A DNA stretch of 64,000 bases from an uncultured Sphingomonas sp. (GCF_946478955.1 NZ_CAMLDL010000011.1:23542-87541); one strand, 5' to 3'. Shown: positions 1 through 6,425, counted from the stretch's first letter. Numbers and translations are program-made. Notes: generated from the letters alone by a model not told the origin.

Positions 1-569
1 TCGTAGGCGAGCGTTGCGAGCGCGTCGAAAATATCGAACGTCCCCTTCACCCGACCATAGCTGGTTTCCTTGCCCCAAATGGCGAGCATGATGGACGCCG
101 GGACGCCAGTCCGCTGTTCGATCCGCGACAAATGGGGCCAAAGCGATCGATAATTGGCCTGACCGCGCGAAATCAGGTCGGGTGTTACGTGGGAACGGCG
201 GTACGGCGCAAAGGGCGGCGTGGAATTGGGATTATTGATGTTTCCAGGCTGCGCCCGGTCGAGCCGCATCACCGTGCTGTTGAGCCGAAGATAAGGTACG
301 ACATTGTCGACCGTTGCTTGCCGAACCCCGGCCGCCACAGCATGCGCGGCGAGAACCTGTTTATAGGATTCGAAGGTGCCGACACTCGCGTATGTCGCCG
401 GCGCTGAGGCTTGAACGGGAGCTACCTGAACCCCCGCATTCGTTCCCCGATGAATGGCGATCGACGGTGCGGGTGGCGCGGCCGTCGGCAACGGTGCCAA
501 CGGGTCAACCTGCGCCGACGCAATCGCAGACCAACCCGCTGCAAATACAAAAATCGCCTTAAACTTCAT
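1..569 (-). CDS. Lytic murein transglycosylase (MltB family), C-terminus outside window
   Basis: The minus strand is open from an ATG at 569 to the window edge, giving about 189 residues. A signal peptide (MKFKAIFVFAAGWSAIASAQ) is followed by a Pro/Ala-rich linker. Then comes the family's N-terminal signature (FESYKQVLAAHAVAAGV, LDRAQPG) and the segment AIWGKETSYG, which holds the catalytic glutamate expected of MltB-type enzymes. The family cleaves the MurNAc-GlcNAc bond of peptidoglycan to leave 1,6-anhydro-MurNAc, in the periplasm. The protein is cut by the window, so any C-terminal peptidoglycan-binding domain cannot be seen. It is a host gene, divergent from the tRNA-Ser gene that hosts the prophage. 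Confidence 0.88.
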   Translation of the reverse strand, partial: MKFKAIFVFAAGWSAIASAQVDPLAPLPTAAPPAPSIAIHRGTNAGVQVAPVQASAPATYASVGTFESYKQVLAAHAVAAGVRQATVDNVVPYLRLNSTVMRLDRAQPGNINNPNSTPPFAPYRRSHVTPDLISRGQANYRSLWPHLSRIEQRTGVPASIMLAIWGKETSYGRVKGTFDIFDALATLAY

Positions 570-709
570 CAACACACTCCGCATTGCATCACGCTAGCCG
601 CGACGGACAAAGCTGCCCACCTTATTCGTCTCGCCACTTGCACGGACCACCGCCGCGCGATAGGCGGCCCAGATGAAACTGCGATGGATGATGCTGTCAG
701 GTTTCGTGC

Positions 710-799
710 GGAGAGATGGCCGAGTGGTTTAAGGCAGCGGTCTTGAAAACCGCCGTGGGTGCAAGCTCACCGTGGGTTCGAATCCCACTCTCTCCGCCA
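710..799 (+). tRNA. tRNA-Ser (anticodon UGA)
   Basis: A full class II tRNA cloverleaf is visible. The acceptor stem GGAGAGA (710-716) pairs with TCTCTCC (789-795), followed by discriminator G and an encoded CCA. The anticodon loop is CTTGAAA with anticodon TGA, reading UCA codons. There is a long variable arm (GTGGGTGCAAGCTCACC), and the T arm is GTGGG-TTCGAAT-CCCAC. The 3' end from 783 is also the prophage attachment core, so integration rebuilt an intact gene. A fragment of the original 3' end remains at 44598-44615. Confidence 0.97.
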
Positions 800-800
800 T
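783..800 (+). repeat. attL core (18-bp direct repeat)
   Basis: TCCCACTCTCTCCGCCAT here is identical to 44598-44615. It covers the 3' half of the T stem, the acceptor 3' strand and the CCA of the tRNA-Ser gene. The integrase gene ends 14 bp further on, as is typical of tRNA-targeting tyrosine recombinases. Confidence 0.93.
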
Positions 801-813
801 ACAATCCGCAGTT

Positions 814-2079
814 TTACGCCACTAATTGGAGGTCAGGTGTGCCACGGTTGGCACGGTTCCCACTAGCTTCCTGATCATCCGGTTTAGCGGACAGTTCGGG
901 ATCGCTAACAGAGTTTGCGGGTGGTGCGGGATTGTGTGCCAACGTCTCGACGCCGCCGTAGAGCGCCCCTGCCCCAAGGTGGGAGTATTTTTTGGCAGTG
1001 ATGGAGACGTCCGAGTGCCCTGCCCATATCGACAGGCGTTGAAGCTCCATGCCGCCGAGCCCGAGACGTGTGATGCAGGTGTGCCGAAGGGTGTGCAGGG
1101 TGATTTCGTCAATGTCGCCCCCGCCTGCCTTCACATCGCTGCGGATCGTGTCCCACATATACCAAGCCGTCCCCACGCTCGGGAACCACAGCCCGCCGAC
1201 CGCTTGCGCGTCCAGCGCGGGGATCAGATCGATGATCGCCTGCGTGGCGGGCACCATGCGAGGCTCGTCGTTCTTCGTGAGGTACTGCGGCAACGCCAGG
1301 AATGGGCGCCAGCCGACCTCTGCCACGCGAACCTGCTTCACCGAGTGCGGCCCGAGCAGCGTGGCCTCGCTCTTGCGGAAGCCAGTGTCGAGCAGGACGC
1401 GGATCAGCATCCGGAACCGCGCCCACTGCCTCGAAGGCTCTTTGGCGATGCGGGCGTCAATCGCAGCGAACACCAAGGGCTCTTCGTGATGCTCTAGGAT
1501 GCGGCTGCGCTCGTTCTTGAAGGTGATCTTCGGCATAGTCGGCTTCGCCGCGAGCAGCGGGTTGCCGTCCTCGTCCTCATATTCCTCCACAGCCTCTCTG
1601 AGAGCCCGCGAGAGCGTGTCCAGCTTGCGCTTGATGGTCGCAGGCTTGAGCCCTTCGGAAAGCTCCACAACAAGCTCCTTGAGGCGCTTGCGGGTGATTG
1701 AGGCGATGGGCTCGTCCCCGATCAGGTCGACGATGAACTTGATGTTGCTCCGCAGGGTCGGGAGCGACTTGCTCTCGCCCCATACGTTGGGGTCTTTGTA
1801 GCAACGATCCAGCAGGCGCTCGACCGTCCATCCGGTTGTCCTGACCTTCACGTCACTAGAAGCGAGCAGCGCACCGACGCGGCCCTTGGGTGCCACAGAG
1901 CCCCCCATGGACGGGTGCTTCGGGTGGACGCCAGCGATCCACTCCTTGCGCTGCTTCTCGGCCTCTGCCCTGTCGCGGGTGTCGGTGCTGACCCGCTGCC
2001 GCTGCAGCTTGCCGCCCTCCCCTGCTACGTGGACGTCGAGGTAGTGGATGCCGTTGGGCTTCGTTCCTAGCCGTGCCAT
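814..2079 (-). CDS. Phage integrase (tyrosine recombinase)
   Basis: This 421-residue site-specific recombinase should integrate and excise the prophage at tRNA-Ser. The catalytic set is visible: R235 in DTGFRKSE, K269 in the beta-hairpin region, H329-x-x-R332 in LHTLRHT, H355 in AGHSDVS, and the nucleophile Y365 in KKYSHLG. Residues 1-180 hold the arm-binding and SAM-like core-binding regions. A non-conserved Pro/Asn-rich tail of about 50 residues follows the catalytic tyrosine. The start is the ATG at 2079, after GGAGAATAGC inside the end of the upstream regulator gene, so the two are co-transcribed. The gene lies next to attL, and in the phage genome it would sit between the early operon and the RNA polymerase gene. 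Confidence 0.95.
   Translation of the reverse strand: MARLGTKPNGIHYLDVHVAGEGGKLQRQRVSTDTRDRAEAEKQRKEWIAGVHPKHPSMGGSVAPKGRVGALLASSDVKVRTTGWTVERLLDRCYKDPNVWGESKSLPTLRSNIKFIVDLIGDEPIASITRKRLKELVVELSEGLKPATIKRKLDTLSRALREAVEEYEDEDGNPLLAAKPTMPKITFKNERSRILEHHEEPLVFAAIDARIAKEPSRQWARFRMLIRVLLDTGFRKSEATLLGPHSVKQVRVAEVGWRPFLALPQYLTKNDEPRMVPATQAIIDLIPALDAQAVGGLWFPSVGTAWYMWDTIRSDVKAGGGDIDEITLHTLRHTCITRLGLGGMELQRLSIWAGHSDVSITAKKYSHLGAGALYGGVETLAHNPAPPANSVSDPELSAKPDDQEASGNRANRGTPDLQLVA
829..854 (+). repeat. Candidate integrase arm-type site, attL side
   Basis: GAGGTCAG followed by GTGTGCCAC and TTGGCAC lies 29-54 bp inside the attL core, within the 3' end of the integrase gene. Nearly the same series in the same order occurs at 44527-44553 beside attR. 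The matching pair flanking both cores suggests integrase or accessory-factor binding sites. Function is inferred from position only. Confidence 0.45.
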
Positions 2080-2080
2080 G

Positions 2081-2524
2081 CTATTCTCCTTTCATTCCTG
2101 CCAAGACCTCCCGCATCACCATCCGGCCCTTCTTGGAGAGCCGCAGGAACTTGACGCGGGTGTCGTTCGGGTTGACCTCCTGGACCAACCAGCCGAGGCC
2201 GTTGGGATACACCCTCGAGGGTGGCAGGAAGATTTTGTAGGTGGTAGCGAGGGACTTGTTGATCTTGTCCCCCACTGCCTCTTTCACGTCCGTATAGGTC
2301 GGGTCTCTGCCCGCCAGATCAGCCGATGCTGCCAATACGAAGAAGATCGCTTGGCTCATTGTCAGCCGCTCCGGCGCCAGTTCCCCTAGCACCATCATGC
2401 CCGCCGAGAAGTTTCCGAAGTCGCTGACGGACTTGAAAAGCGGGTCTGGCTTGGTCGTAGTCGTAGTCATTGTCGAACGCTGTTTCATACTCTTGTCCCG
2501 CCCCTGCGGCGCAAGCTCTAGCAT
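2081..2524 (-). CDS. Winged-helix regulator, candidate lysogeny repressor or excisionase-type protein
   Basis: 147 residues from the ATG at 2524, chosen because an ideal Shine-Dalgarno AGGAGG sits 5 bases upstream; the frame is open further, to 2551. The N-terminus is Thr-rich and probably disordered. The C-terminal 100 residues look like a MarR/PadR-like winged helix: a helical segment (LTMSQAIFFVLAASADL), a putative recognition segment (INKSLATTYKIFLPP), a beta wing (LGWLVQEV) and a basic C-terminal helix (FLRLSKKGRMVMREVL). It is co-transcribed with the integrase from the promoter at 2739-2767, which carries repeated TTACAGAA boxes. It is the best repressor candidate in the prophage, but no specific family was recognised and the role is inferred. 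Confidence 0.6.
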   Translation of the reverse strand: MLELAPQGRDKSMKQRSTMTTTTTKPDPLFKSVSDFGNFSAGMMVLGELAPERLTMSQAIFFVLAASADLAGRDPTYTDVKEAVGDKINKSLATTYKIFLPPSRVYPNGLGWLVQEVNPNDTRVKFLRLSKKGRMVMREVLAGMKGE

Positions 2525-2599
2525 CGTAGCCTCCTGTTTTGGAAGTGGCATATTTATCTGATTGTGTGTTCACGCTAATAAGCATCCCTAAGCACTCAT

Positions 2600-2786
2600 T
2601 TCTGTAATCGCTCATAATCCTAGGTTCCTCAGTGACGCCGCCCTTCGTGGGTCGACCCGCCGTAGTGTCGCTGAGACCTTGCTTGGTATCCTTAGGGTGT
2701 TCCCCTCCCGCACCTACATTGTGCGCTCAGTGCTGCTATATATAGTTCTCCTTCTGTAAGTTTTCAAGACTATCACGCTTCTGTAA
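2600..2786 (-). repeat. Three TTACAGAA boxes (operator candidates)
   Basis: Read on the minus strand, TTACAGAA occurs at 2779-2786, 2752-2759 and 2600-2607. The first two belong to identical 11-mers (ACTTACAGAAG) 27 bp apart. One lies upstream of the -35 element and the other inside the -35/-10 spacer of the promoter at 2739-2767. A protein bound there would block RNA polymerase. The half-site TTACAG recurs in the palindrome upstream of the phage RNA polymerase gene (44489-44499). Confidence 0.55.
2739..2767 (-). promoter_or_regulatory. Sigma70-type promoter for regulator and integrase
   Basis: On the minus strand TTGAAA (2767-2762) and TATATA (2744-2739) are separated by exactly 17 bp. Transcription would run leftward into the regulator and integrase genes. 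It is one of only two clear host-type promoters seen in the prophage and would allow expression in the lysogen without phage RNA polymerase. Confidence 0.7.
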
Positions 2787-2788
2787 GT

Positions 2789-2814
2789 GACAGGCCCCCT
2801 AGCGAAGGCCTGTC
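2789..2814 (-). terminator. Hairpin between the early operon and the lysogeny promoter
   Basis: GACAGGCC (2789-2796) and GGCCTGTC (2807-2814) form a perfect 8-bp stem with a 10-nt loop. It lies just after the last small early gene and before the lysogeny promoter. No strong T-run follows on either strand, so termination is plausible but not certain. Confidence 0.4.
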
Positions 2815-2827
2815 GTTACGTAAAGCC

Positions 2828-2995
2828 CTAATTTACCAATGGGTTGACCGTTCGGTGGAAGAAGCGGCAGGCGCCGTACTCGGTGTCCCTTCGGTCGACC
2901 GAGCGCCTTGCGCTGTTGAGGGTTGCGGCTCGACCGACGACTGCCTTCGTGTGGCGGTCGACAATCTCGTAGCGGGCCAGCTTGCGGGCGCTCAC
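2828..2995 (-). CDS. Hypothetical small basic phage protein
   Basis: 55 residues from a GTG at 2995 that overlaps the TGA of the preceding gene (GTGA), the usual coupling in this operon. The sequence is basic and rich in Arg/Ser/Thr (KLARYEIVDRHTKAVVGRA). The first half reads as two short beta strands and the second half as a charged helix. No family was recognised. As the last gene of the leftward early operon it is expected to be expressed soon after infection or induction. Confidence 0.55.
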   Translation of the reverse strand: MSARKLARYEIVDRHTKAVVGRAATLNSARRSVDRRDTEYGACRFFHRTVNPLVN

Positions 2996-3312
2996 CCTAC
3001 GGAACCTTTGCAGCCGAAGAAGGGGCAGACCGTCACGTCCTGCTCGGTGGTCGTGTAGTCGCAGTCGTCGCACACTCGCGGCGCTGGCTCTGCCACGTAC
3101 TTGTCGAACAGACGCAGCGCCTCACGCAGGGCGTTCCGCGTGGTGTCGGCGTGGATGCGGGCCAGTTGCAAGGCTCGCTCTTCCTTCCCCTCGCTTCCCT
3201 GCTCGACGTACCACTGCAGGTCGCTGTAGACCGCGTTGATGTTGTTGCGAGCGCGGATCAGGGCGCGGCGGTTGTCGCTCTCGTCGGAGAGCAGCTTGAT
3301 CGGTGGCTTCAT
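2992..3312 (-). CDS. Small zinc-ribbon protein of the early operon
   Basis: 106 residues. The first 75 are predicted helical with heptad-like spacing (NRRALIRARNNINAVYSDL and RLFDKYVAE). The C-terminus carries a four-cysteine ribbon, CDDCDY at one end and VCPFFGC at the other, which should bind one zinc ion. Such coiled-coil plus zinc-ribbon proteins in phage early regions often bind nucleic acid or host factors, but nothing here fixes the target. The start is ATG 3312, four bases after the upstream stop. Confidence 0.65.
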   Translation of the reverse strand: MKPPIKLLSDESDNRRALIRARNNINAVYSDLQWYVEQGSEGKEERALQLARIHADTTRNALREALRLFDKYVAEPAPRVCDDCDYTTTEQDVTVCPFFGCKGSVG

Positions 3313-3315
3313 GAC

Positions 3316-3579
3316 TTAGTACTCCTGGATATCTGTGGTGCCCCACTTGCGGGCCAATACTCCGGCCACGGCCAGCGCGCTGTCGCGGGTGGCTGTGTCG
3401 TGCGTCTCGACAATCTCGAACGTGCCGCCCTCGTCGCTCTCAGTGCGACAGTAGGTCGACCAGCCTTTCACCCTGTGGGGCTCTTCGTACTGGTCGACGT
3501 AGCAAATGTCGGGGTTGGTCAGATCGCGGCTCTCGGGGTCGAACCCGAAGGCGTGGACTTGGACGCTGTAGGTGGTCAT
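3316..3579 (-). CDS. Hypothetical early protein
   Basis: 87 residues from ATG 3579, which overlaps the preceding stop as ATGA. The centre contains HRVKGWSTYCRTES and the end EIVETHDTATRDSAL. A related string, HRVEGWGIFF, occurs in the 100-residue protein at 4766-5068, so the two may be distant paralogues sharing a small alpha/beta fold. Function unknown. Confidence 0.65.
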   Translation of the reverse strand: MTTYSVQVHAFGFDPESRDLTNPDICYVDQYEEPHRVKGWSTYCRTESDEGGTFEIVETHDTATRDSALAVAGVLARKWGTTDIQEY

Positions 3580-3959
3580 GCTTGTGTTCCTTCTGGCAGG
3601 ATGAAGATCGCGGCCTTGCCGCCCTTGCAGGCGGCGACCACATGGTCTGCGGTGTGGACGGGCTGGCCGTCGCTGGTGAACGTCGGCCCTTCGTAGGGGT
3701 TGTAGCGGGCAGTGGCCCACGGAGCGTCCAAGTCCTGGAGCCCTTCCTTCCCGTCGTTCAAGGTGCCGACGACGTAGGCGTGGACGTTCTTCCGGCGCTC
3801 CCTCAGGACACGCTGGCGCCCTGCCTCGCTCACCTTGAAGGTGGCGTCCTTGAGCCACACGTTGTCATGATGGGCGATCACTCGCCCCTTGTGCGGGCCT
3901 TCCAGCGCCTTCACGCTGAACAGCTTCCGGTGGAGATTGAAGTAGACTGCGACTTTCAT
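3576..3959 (-). CDS. Conserved hypothetical phage protein
   Basis: 127 residues, start ATG 3959 eleven bases after the methyltransferase stop. The first 60 residues look like a compact beta-rich domain (VAVYFNLHRKLFSVKALE, GRVIAHHDNVWLKDATF). A basic segment with KNVHAYVVG follows, then a Gly/Pro-rich C-terminus. I recall similar sequences in many tailed phages without an assigned function. It sits in the early operon between the methyltransferase-like gene and the gene at 3316-3579, with 4-bp coupling to the latter. Confidence 0.7.
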   Translation of the reverse strand: MKVAVYFNLHRKLFSVKALEGPHKGRVIAHHDNVWLKDATFKVSEAGRQRVLRERRKNVHAYVVGTLNDGKEGLQDLDAPWATARYNPYEGPTFTSDGQPVHTADHVVAACKGGKAAIFILPEGTQA

Positions 3960-3970
3960 CGGGTGTCCCC

Positions 3971-4735
3971 TTAGGCTGCGAGGGTGAAGGTGAGAGGCGG
4001 GCAGTTCCAACGGAACACCGCGAGGGCGAAGCCACAGGGCGTGGCGTTCCTGATGTTCTTGGTCTTGAGCGACTTGCCGCCTAGCTTGCCCCACTGCGGC
4101 GATCCCTTGGTCACGCTGCCGTCCTTGCGGGTGTAGCTTAGGATGATGGGCTCGACCGGAGACTGCTCAGGCATCACGAAGCCGTTGCCCGTCCAGAGGC
4201 ACGTCCGCTTCGTGTAGGCATCGCGGGCCGGAATGTACTCGGGCCACAGCGGGTGGCTGTGATCCTCCGGCAGGTATCCGCCGTAGTCGCATGGGTTGAA
4301 CGTGTGGTCAGGCTTGCGCCACATCGTGGCGAGTACCGACACAGGGTTCTCGACTAGGTACGGCGCGTTCAGTGCGAACGCTGCGACCTCGACCTCCTTT
4401 GCCATGGCGACTGCGTCATGTTGGAACATGGGGTTGGCGGCGCGCTTGCTGGCAAAGTGGCGGGCTCCGCTCACTGCCAGATCGGTGCAAGGCGGGAAGC
4501 CGAACACGAACGCCACGTTGCTGCGGGCATGGGTGCTGACGATCCGGTACCAATCCCCGCTGCCCCTCGACAGGTCGGCGTGAACGTAGCTGATCGAGCC
4601 GAAGCCGACACGCTCACGGCGCAGGCCTTCGTGCTGCAGATCGTAGCAGTAGACGTCGAAGCCTGCCTCTGCCCACGGACGGACGGCGATTGCGGTGTAG
4701 TCGAAGAACGAAATCACGATTGGACGATTGGTCAT
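3971..4735 (-). CDS. DNA cytosine-C5 methyltransferase-like protein
   Basis: 254 residues. FGFPPCTDLAVSGARHF carries the Pro-Cys dipeptide (P82-C83) that in C5-cytosine methyltransferases holds the nucleophilic cysteine, and YLVENP (E129-N130) matches the ENV-type motif that protonates the base. The N-terminus (VISFFDYTAIAVRPWAEAGFD, then YCYDLQH) stands in for the usual SAM-binding DLFAGxGG, so motif I is degenerate. The protein is short for the family and the target-recognition region is small. It could protect incoming phage DNA from restriction or methylate another pyrimidine substrate. As an early gene it would act before replication. The start ATG 4735 has a GAAAGGCAC ribosome site inside a repeat shared with the next gene. 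Confidence 0.72.
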   Translation of the reverse strand: MTNRPIVISFFDYTAIAVRPWAEAGFDVYCYDLQHEGLRRERVGFGSISYVHADLSRGSGDWYRIVSTHARSNVAFVFGFPPCTDLAVSGARHFASKRAANPMFQHDAVAMAKEVEVAAFALNAPYLVENPVSVLATMWRKPDHTFNPCDYGGYLPEDHSHPLWPEYIPARDAYTKRTCLWTGNGFVMPEQSPVEPIILSYTRKDGSVTKGSPQWGKLGGKSLKTKNIRNATPCGFALAVFRWNCPPLTFTLAA

Positions 4736-4767
4736 GGTAAAGTGCCTTTCAGGTTAATCGATGGGTT
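4727..4767 (-). repeat. 41-bp duplicated gene-start module, copy 1
   Basis: Positions 4727-4767 match 5060-5100 with three mismatches in 41. The repeat covers the first codons (Met-Thr-Asn), the ribosome-binding site CTGAAAGG and the spacer up to the upstream stop. It suggests that this early gene set grew by duplication of a start module, or recombines through it. Confidence 0.7.
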
Positions 4768-5068
4768 AGAGCGCAGCGGCGCGGAAGGCAGGGATCGTGC
4801 GTTCGATCATTTCGACCTCGCCTATGCTTTCGGCTGCTAGGAATAGGATCGCCCGCTTGTGGAGTGCGCTGCCGCCGAGCGCGGCGCGGTGGACGTGACG
4901 CCATGCGTCGTCGTCTCCATCGAACTGTTGGGCCTCGTCCCACCGCTGCAGCTGGTAGGGCGAATGCCCGTCGTCATTCTGCGACGATCCGTCAGCAAAG
5001 AAGATGCCCCACCCCTCGACGCGGTGGAGGTCTTGGTCGGCGGCGGTCAGCGAAATGGCATTGGTCAT
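4766..5068 (-). CDS. Hypothetical early protein
   Basis: 100 residues from ATG 5068. The sequence is acidic in the middle (WDEAQQFDGDDDAW) with a helical C-terminal third (ALHKRAILFLAAES, GEVEMIERTIPAF). The string HRVEGWGIFFADGS resembles HRVKGWSTYC in the protein at 3316-3579. Its start region is duplicated with that of the methyltransferase-like gene. No domain was recognised. Confidence 0.65.
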   Translation of the reverse strand: MTNAISLTAADQDLHRVEGWGIFFADGSSQNDDGHSPYQLQRWDEAQQFDGDDDAWRHVHRAALGGSALHKRAILFLAAESIGEVEMIERTIPAFRAAAL

Positions 5069-5100
5069 GGTAATGTTCCTTTCAGGTTAATCGATGGATT
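5060..5100 (-). repeat. 41-bp duplicated gene-start module, copy 2
   Basis: Partner of 4727-4767, covering the start of the 100-residue gene and its ribosome site CTGAAAGGAAC. The same ribosome-site string precedes the genes at 5551 and 7328, so it is a preferred initiation signal of this phage. Confidence 0.7.
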
Positions 5101-5102
5101 GA

Positions 5103-5324
5103 TCAGGCGTTGACGATCAGGGCGAAGCGCTTTGCCCCCCAAGTCAGGTCGAACGGCTGGTCGCTGAAGAGAAGGTCTTTCGCATCGAACACAAGGTCGT
5201 GATCCTCGCCAAACTGTTCGGCTAGGAAGTCCGCGAGATTGGCCTTGGCTTCCGCGTAGGTGTCGGCCACCTCGGTGCGATCGGTCTCGCCGTTGATGCT
5301 GGAAATGATTGTGTAGCGGTGCAT
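5103..5324 (-). CDS. Hypothetical early protein
   Basis: 73 acidic residues from ATG 5324, three bases after the upstream stop. It begins with a likely beta strand (MHRYTIISSI), then a helix (DTYAEAKANLADFLAEQFG) and a second beta-rich part ending in WGAKRFALIVNA. A small alpha/beta fold is likely. No family was recognised. Confidence 0.65.
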   Translation of the reverse strand: MHRYTIISSINGETDRTEVADTYAEAKANLADFLAEQFGEDHDLVFDAKDLLFSDQPFDLTWGAKRFALIVNA

Positions 5325-5327
5325 GGT

Positions 5328-5444
5328 TCAGCCTTTCAGAGCGCGGATGATGTTCGGCAGGTTCGGGCCGATGGTGCTGATGATCACGATGCAGGCGCCG
5401 AAGATCATCACGACCGACGCCACGTTGGACAGGACGTGGGTCAT
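5328..5444 (-). CDS. Small single-span membrane protein
   Basis: 38 residues from ATG 5444, coupled by ATGA to the upstream gene. A hydrophobic stretch (VASVVMIFGACIVIISTIG) is long enough to cross the membrane once, followed by a short basic tail (IIRALKG). Early phage peptides of this kind often alter the host membrane or exclude other phages, but that is conjecture here. It is too short for most gene finders; support comes from the overlaps on both sides. Confidence 0.55.
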   Translation of the reverse strand: MTHVLSNVASVVMIFGACIVIISTIGPNLPNIIRALKG

Positions 5445-5551
5445 GCGTCTTGCTCCAGGAGTTCCTGTCCCTGCGGCAAGCCGAGAAGTTCTGCGGCATC
5501 GTCCTCAGTGAGGCAGGCGGCGTCGTCGTTCAGGTCGAGATAGTCAAACAT
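5441..5551 (-). CDS. Small acidic protein
   Basis: 36 residues from ATG 5551 with a good ribosome site (CTGAAAGGAAC). Eleven residues are Asp or Glu (FDYLDLNDDAA, EDDAAELLG) and there is no Lys or Arg, so the peptide is strongly acidic. Tiny acidic early proteins in T7-like phages can mimic DNA, as T7 gp0.3 (Ocr) does on a larger scale, or bind host RNA polymerase. Nothing in this sequence proves either. Confidence 0.5.
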   Translation of the reverse strand: MFDYLDLNDDAACLTEDDAAELLGLPQGQELLEQDA

Positions 5552-5622
5552 GGTGTGTTCCTTTCAGGGTGTCCGCGATGGTGCGGTTAGACGGGCCGGA
5601 TCGACCAGCCCGTCAGAGCGCA

Positions 5623-5751
5623 TCACTCGTCGCCTTGCTGGCGACCTTTCAGGAGAGCATGGATCAGGGTCGCTTCGCGCTGCCTCACTCGGGGCGTGTT
5701 CCGGACAGACTGGATAGCCTTGTCGACCGCCTCGCGGTTGTAGCGGCTCAC
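5623..5751 (-). CDS. Small basic protein
   Basis: 42 residues from a GTG at 5751 that overlaps the upstream TGA (GTGA). The peptide is basic (RYNREAVDKA, RVRQREATLIHALLKG) and probably one or two helices. The coupling pattern is the main evidence. No function can be assigned. A further 19-codon frame after it is not called. Confidence 0.45.
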   Translation of the reverse strand: MSRYNREAVDKAIQSVRNTPRVRQREATLIHALLKGRQQGDE

Positions 5752-6029
5752 CACCCTTCCCTTCCCAAGTAGTCGAGACAGGCGACGGCATCCAAAGGCG
5801 TCTCAGGGCACACGTCCCCGACCGCCTCGACGGCATCACAGGGCGCCGGAAAGTGATCCTCTTCCATCGCTGAGAACGTCAGGCGATCAGGCCCACAGGC
5901 AAAGCCGATCAGGCGATGCGTATCAGCAGGCGGCTCTGCCTCTCCCGCCAGATGCAGGATCGCAGTCGCATAGCCGTACTTGGCGCCCTTGGCAGTCTTG
6001 GGATTTCCGATGGTCAAAAGTTTGGTCAT
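5748..6029 (-). CDS. Hypothetical protein, first gene of the early operon
   Basis: 93 residues. The start ATG 6029 is preferred over 6038 because AAGGAG lies upstream at good spacing. The N-terminus (MTKLLTIGNPKTAKGAKYG) looks like a strand followed by a glycine-rich turn. The middle reads as a compact alpha/beta unit (ATAILHLAGEAEPP, RLIGFACG). Motifs such as ITIGNPKTxKG are, to my memory, shared by small phage proteins of unknown function. It is the first gene downstream of the early sigma70-type promoter at 6397-6425 and would be among the earliest expressed. Confidence 0.7.
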   Translation of the reverse strand: MTKLLTIGNPKTAKGAKYGYATAILHLAGEAEPPADTHRLIGFACGPDRLTFSAMEEDHFPAPCDAVEAVGDVCPETPLDAVACLDYLGREGW

Positions 6030-6064
6030 GGCACTCACTCCTTCACGTTAATAGAACAGTCGGT

Positions 6065-6117
6065 TGGCAGTTATCGGAGAGGCCGAGCATTGCGCCCTGC
6101 CTCTCGGAAAACTGGCA
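6065..6117 (-). promoter_or_regulatory. Leader inverted repeat before the first early gene
   Basis: Arms 6065-6083 and 6099-6117 are 19 nt each and match at 16 positions, giving a long stem with a 15-nt loop in the early transcript, about 35 nt before the first start codon. It resembles an RNase III processing site or a stabilising 5' structure. There is no T-run for termination. Confidence 0.5.
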
Positions 6118-6396
6118 GGGCATTGCTAGTGCCCTGCTGACAGAGCCCGACGTATCCGCCGTCCCTGCCTCTTCTAGTTTTCTAGGGCGCCGCTCCGATC
6201 CTACAGTCGGCGCGCCCTTGCATTTTCAGAGGCTCGGATATGGACGCTTCCAGCGTTCGTCCCTGCCTAATCACGGTCTCTGTGGTTCGCGCCCTAGCTT
6301 CGTAGGGTCACGCCATTGTTTTCCGCCCTCTTCACTATGCTTGGCCGGAGAGGGTTGGCCGTACCGGAGAGGCTGGTTGGCCGCTCCGATGCCCTC

Positions 6397-6425
6397 TTTA
6401 GACAGAAGGATGATCTTCACGTCAA
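6397..6425 (-). promoter_or_regulatory. Sigma70-type early promoter
   Basis: On the minus strand TTGACG (6425-6420) and TCTAAA (6402-6397) are 17 bp apart, a good match to a host promoter. Transcription would run leftward through a leader of about 360 nt into the early operon (6029 to 2828). It is the functional counterpart of the T7 A-promoters. Only one such promoter is clear. Confidence 0.65.

Larger units (their letters stand above)
2525..2827. other. Control region upstream of the regulator-integrase operon
   Basis: This 303-bp stretch has no convincing gene. From right to left on the minus strand it holds a hairpin (2789-2814), a sigma70-type promoter (2739-2767), three TTACAGAA boxes, and a leader of about 200 nt. 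The leader contains an imperfect inverted repeat, CTCAGCGAC/GTCACTGAG, around a GGGTCGACCC palindrome. A short open frame beginning at 2615 overlaps the regulator in another frame. It has only a weak ribosome site and is not called. Confidence 0.6.

Noticed and set aside
2319..2615. 98-codon minus-strand frame overlapping the regulator gene
   Set aside because: Its ribosome site is weak, most of it overlaps the regulator in another frame, and its C-terminal half has the composition of an out-of-frame translation.
2923..3696. 257-codon plus-strand frame over the early operon
   Set aside because: It is opposite four coupled minus-strand genes with ribosome sites and overlaps, so it is taken as a coding shadow.
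5564..5625. 19-codon frame after the small basic gene of the early operon
   Set aside because: It overlaps the preceding stop as TGATG, but it is too short and low in complexity to support as a gene without conservation data.
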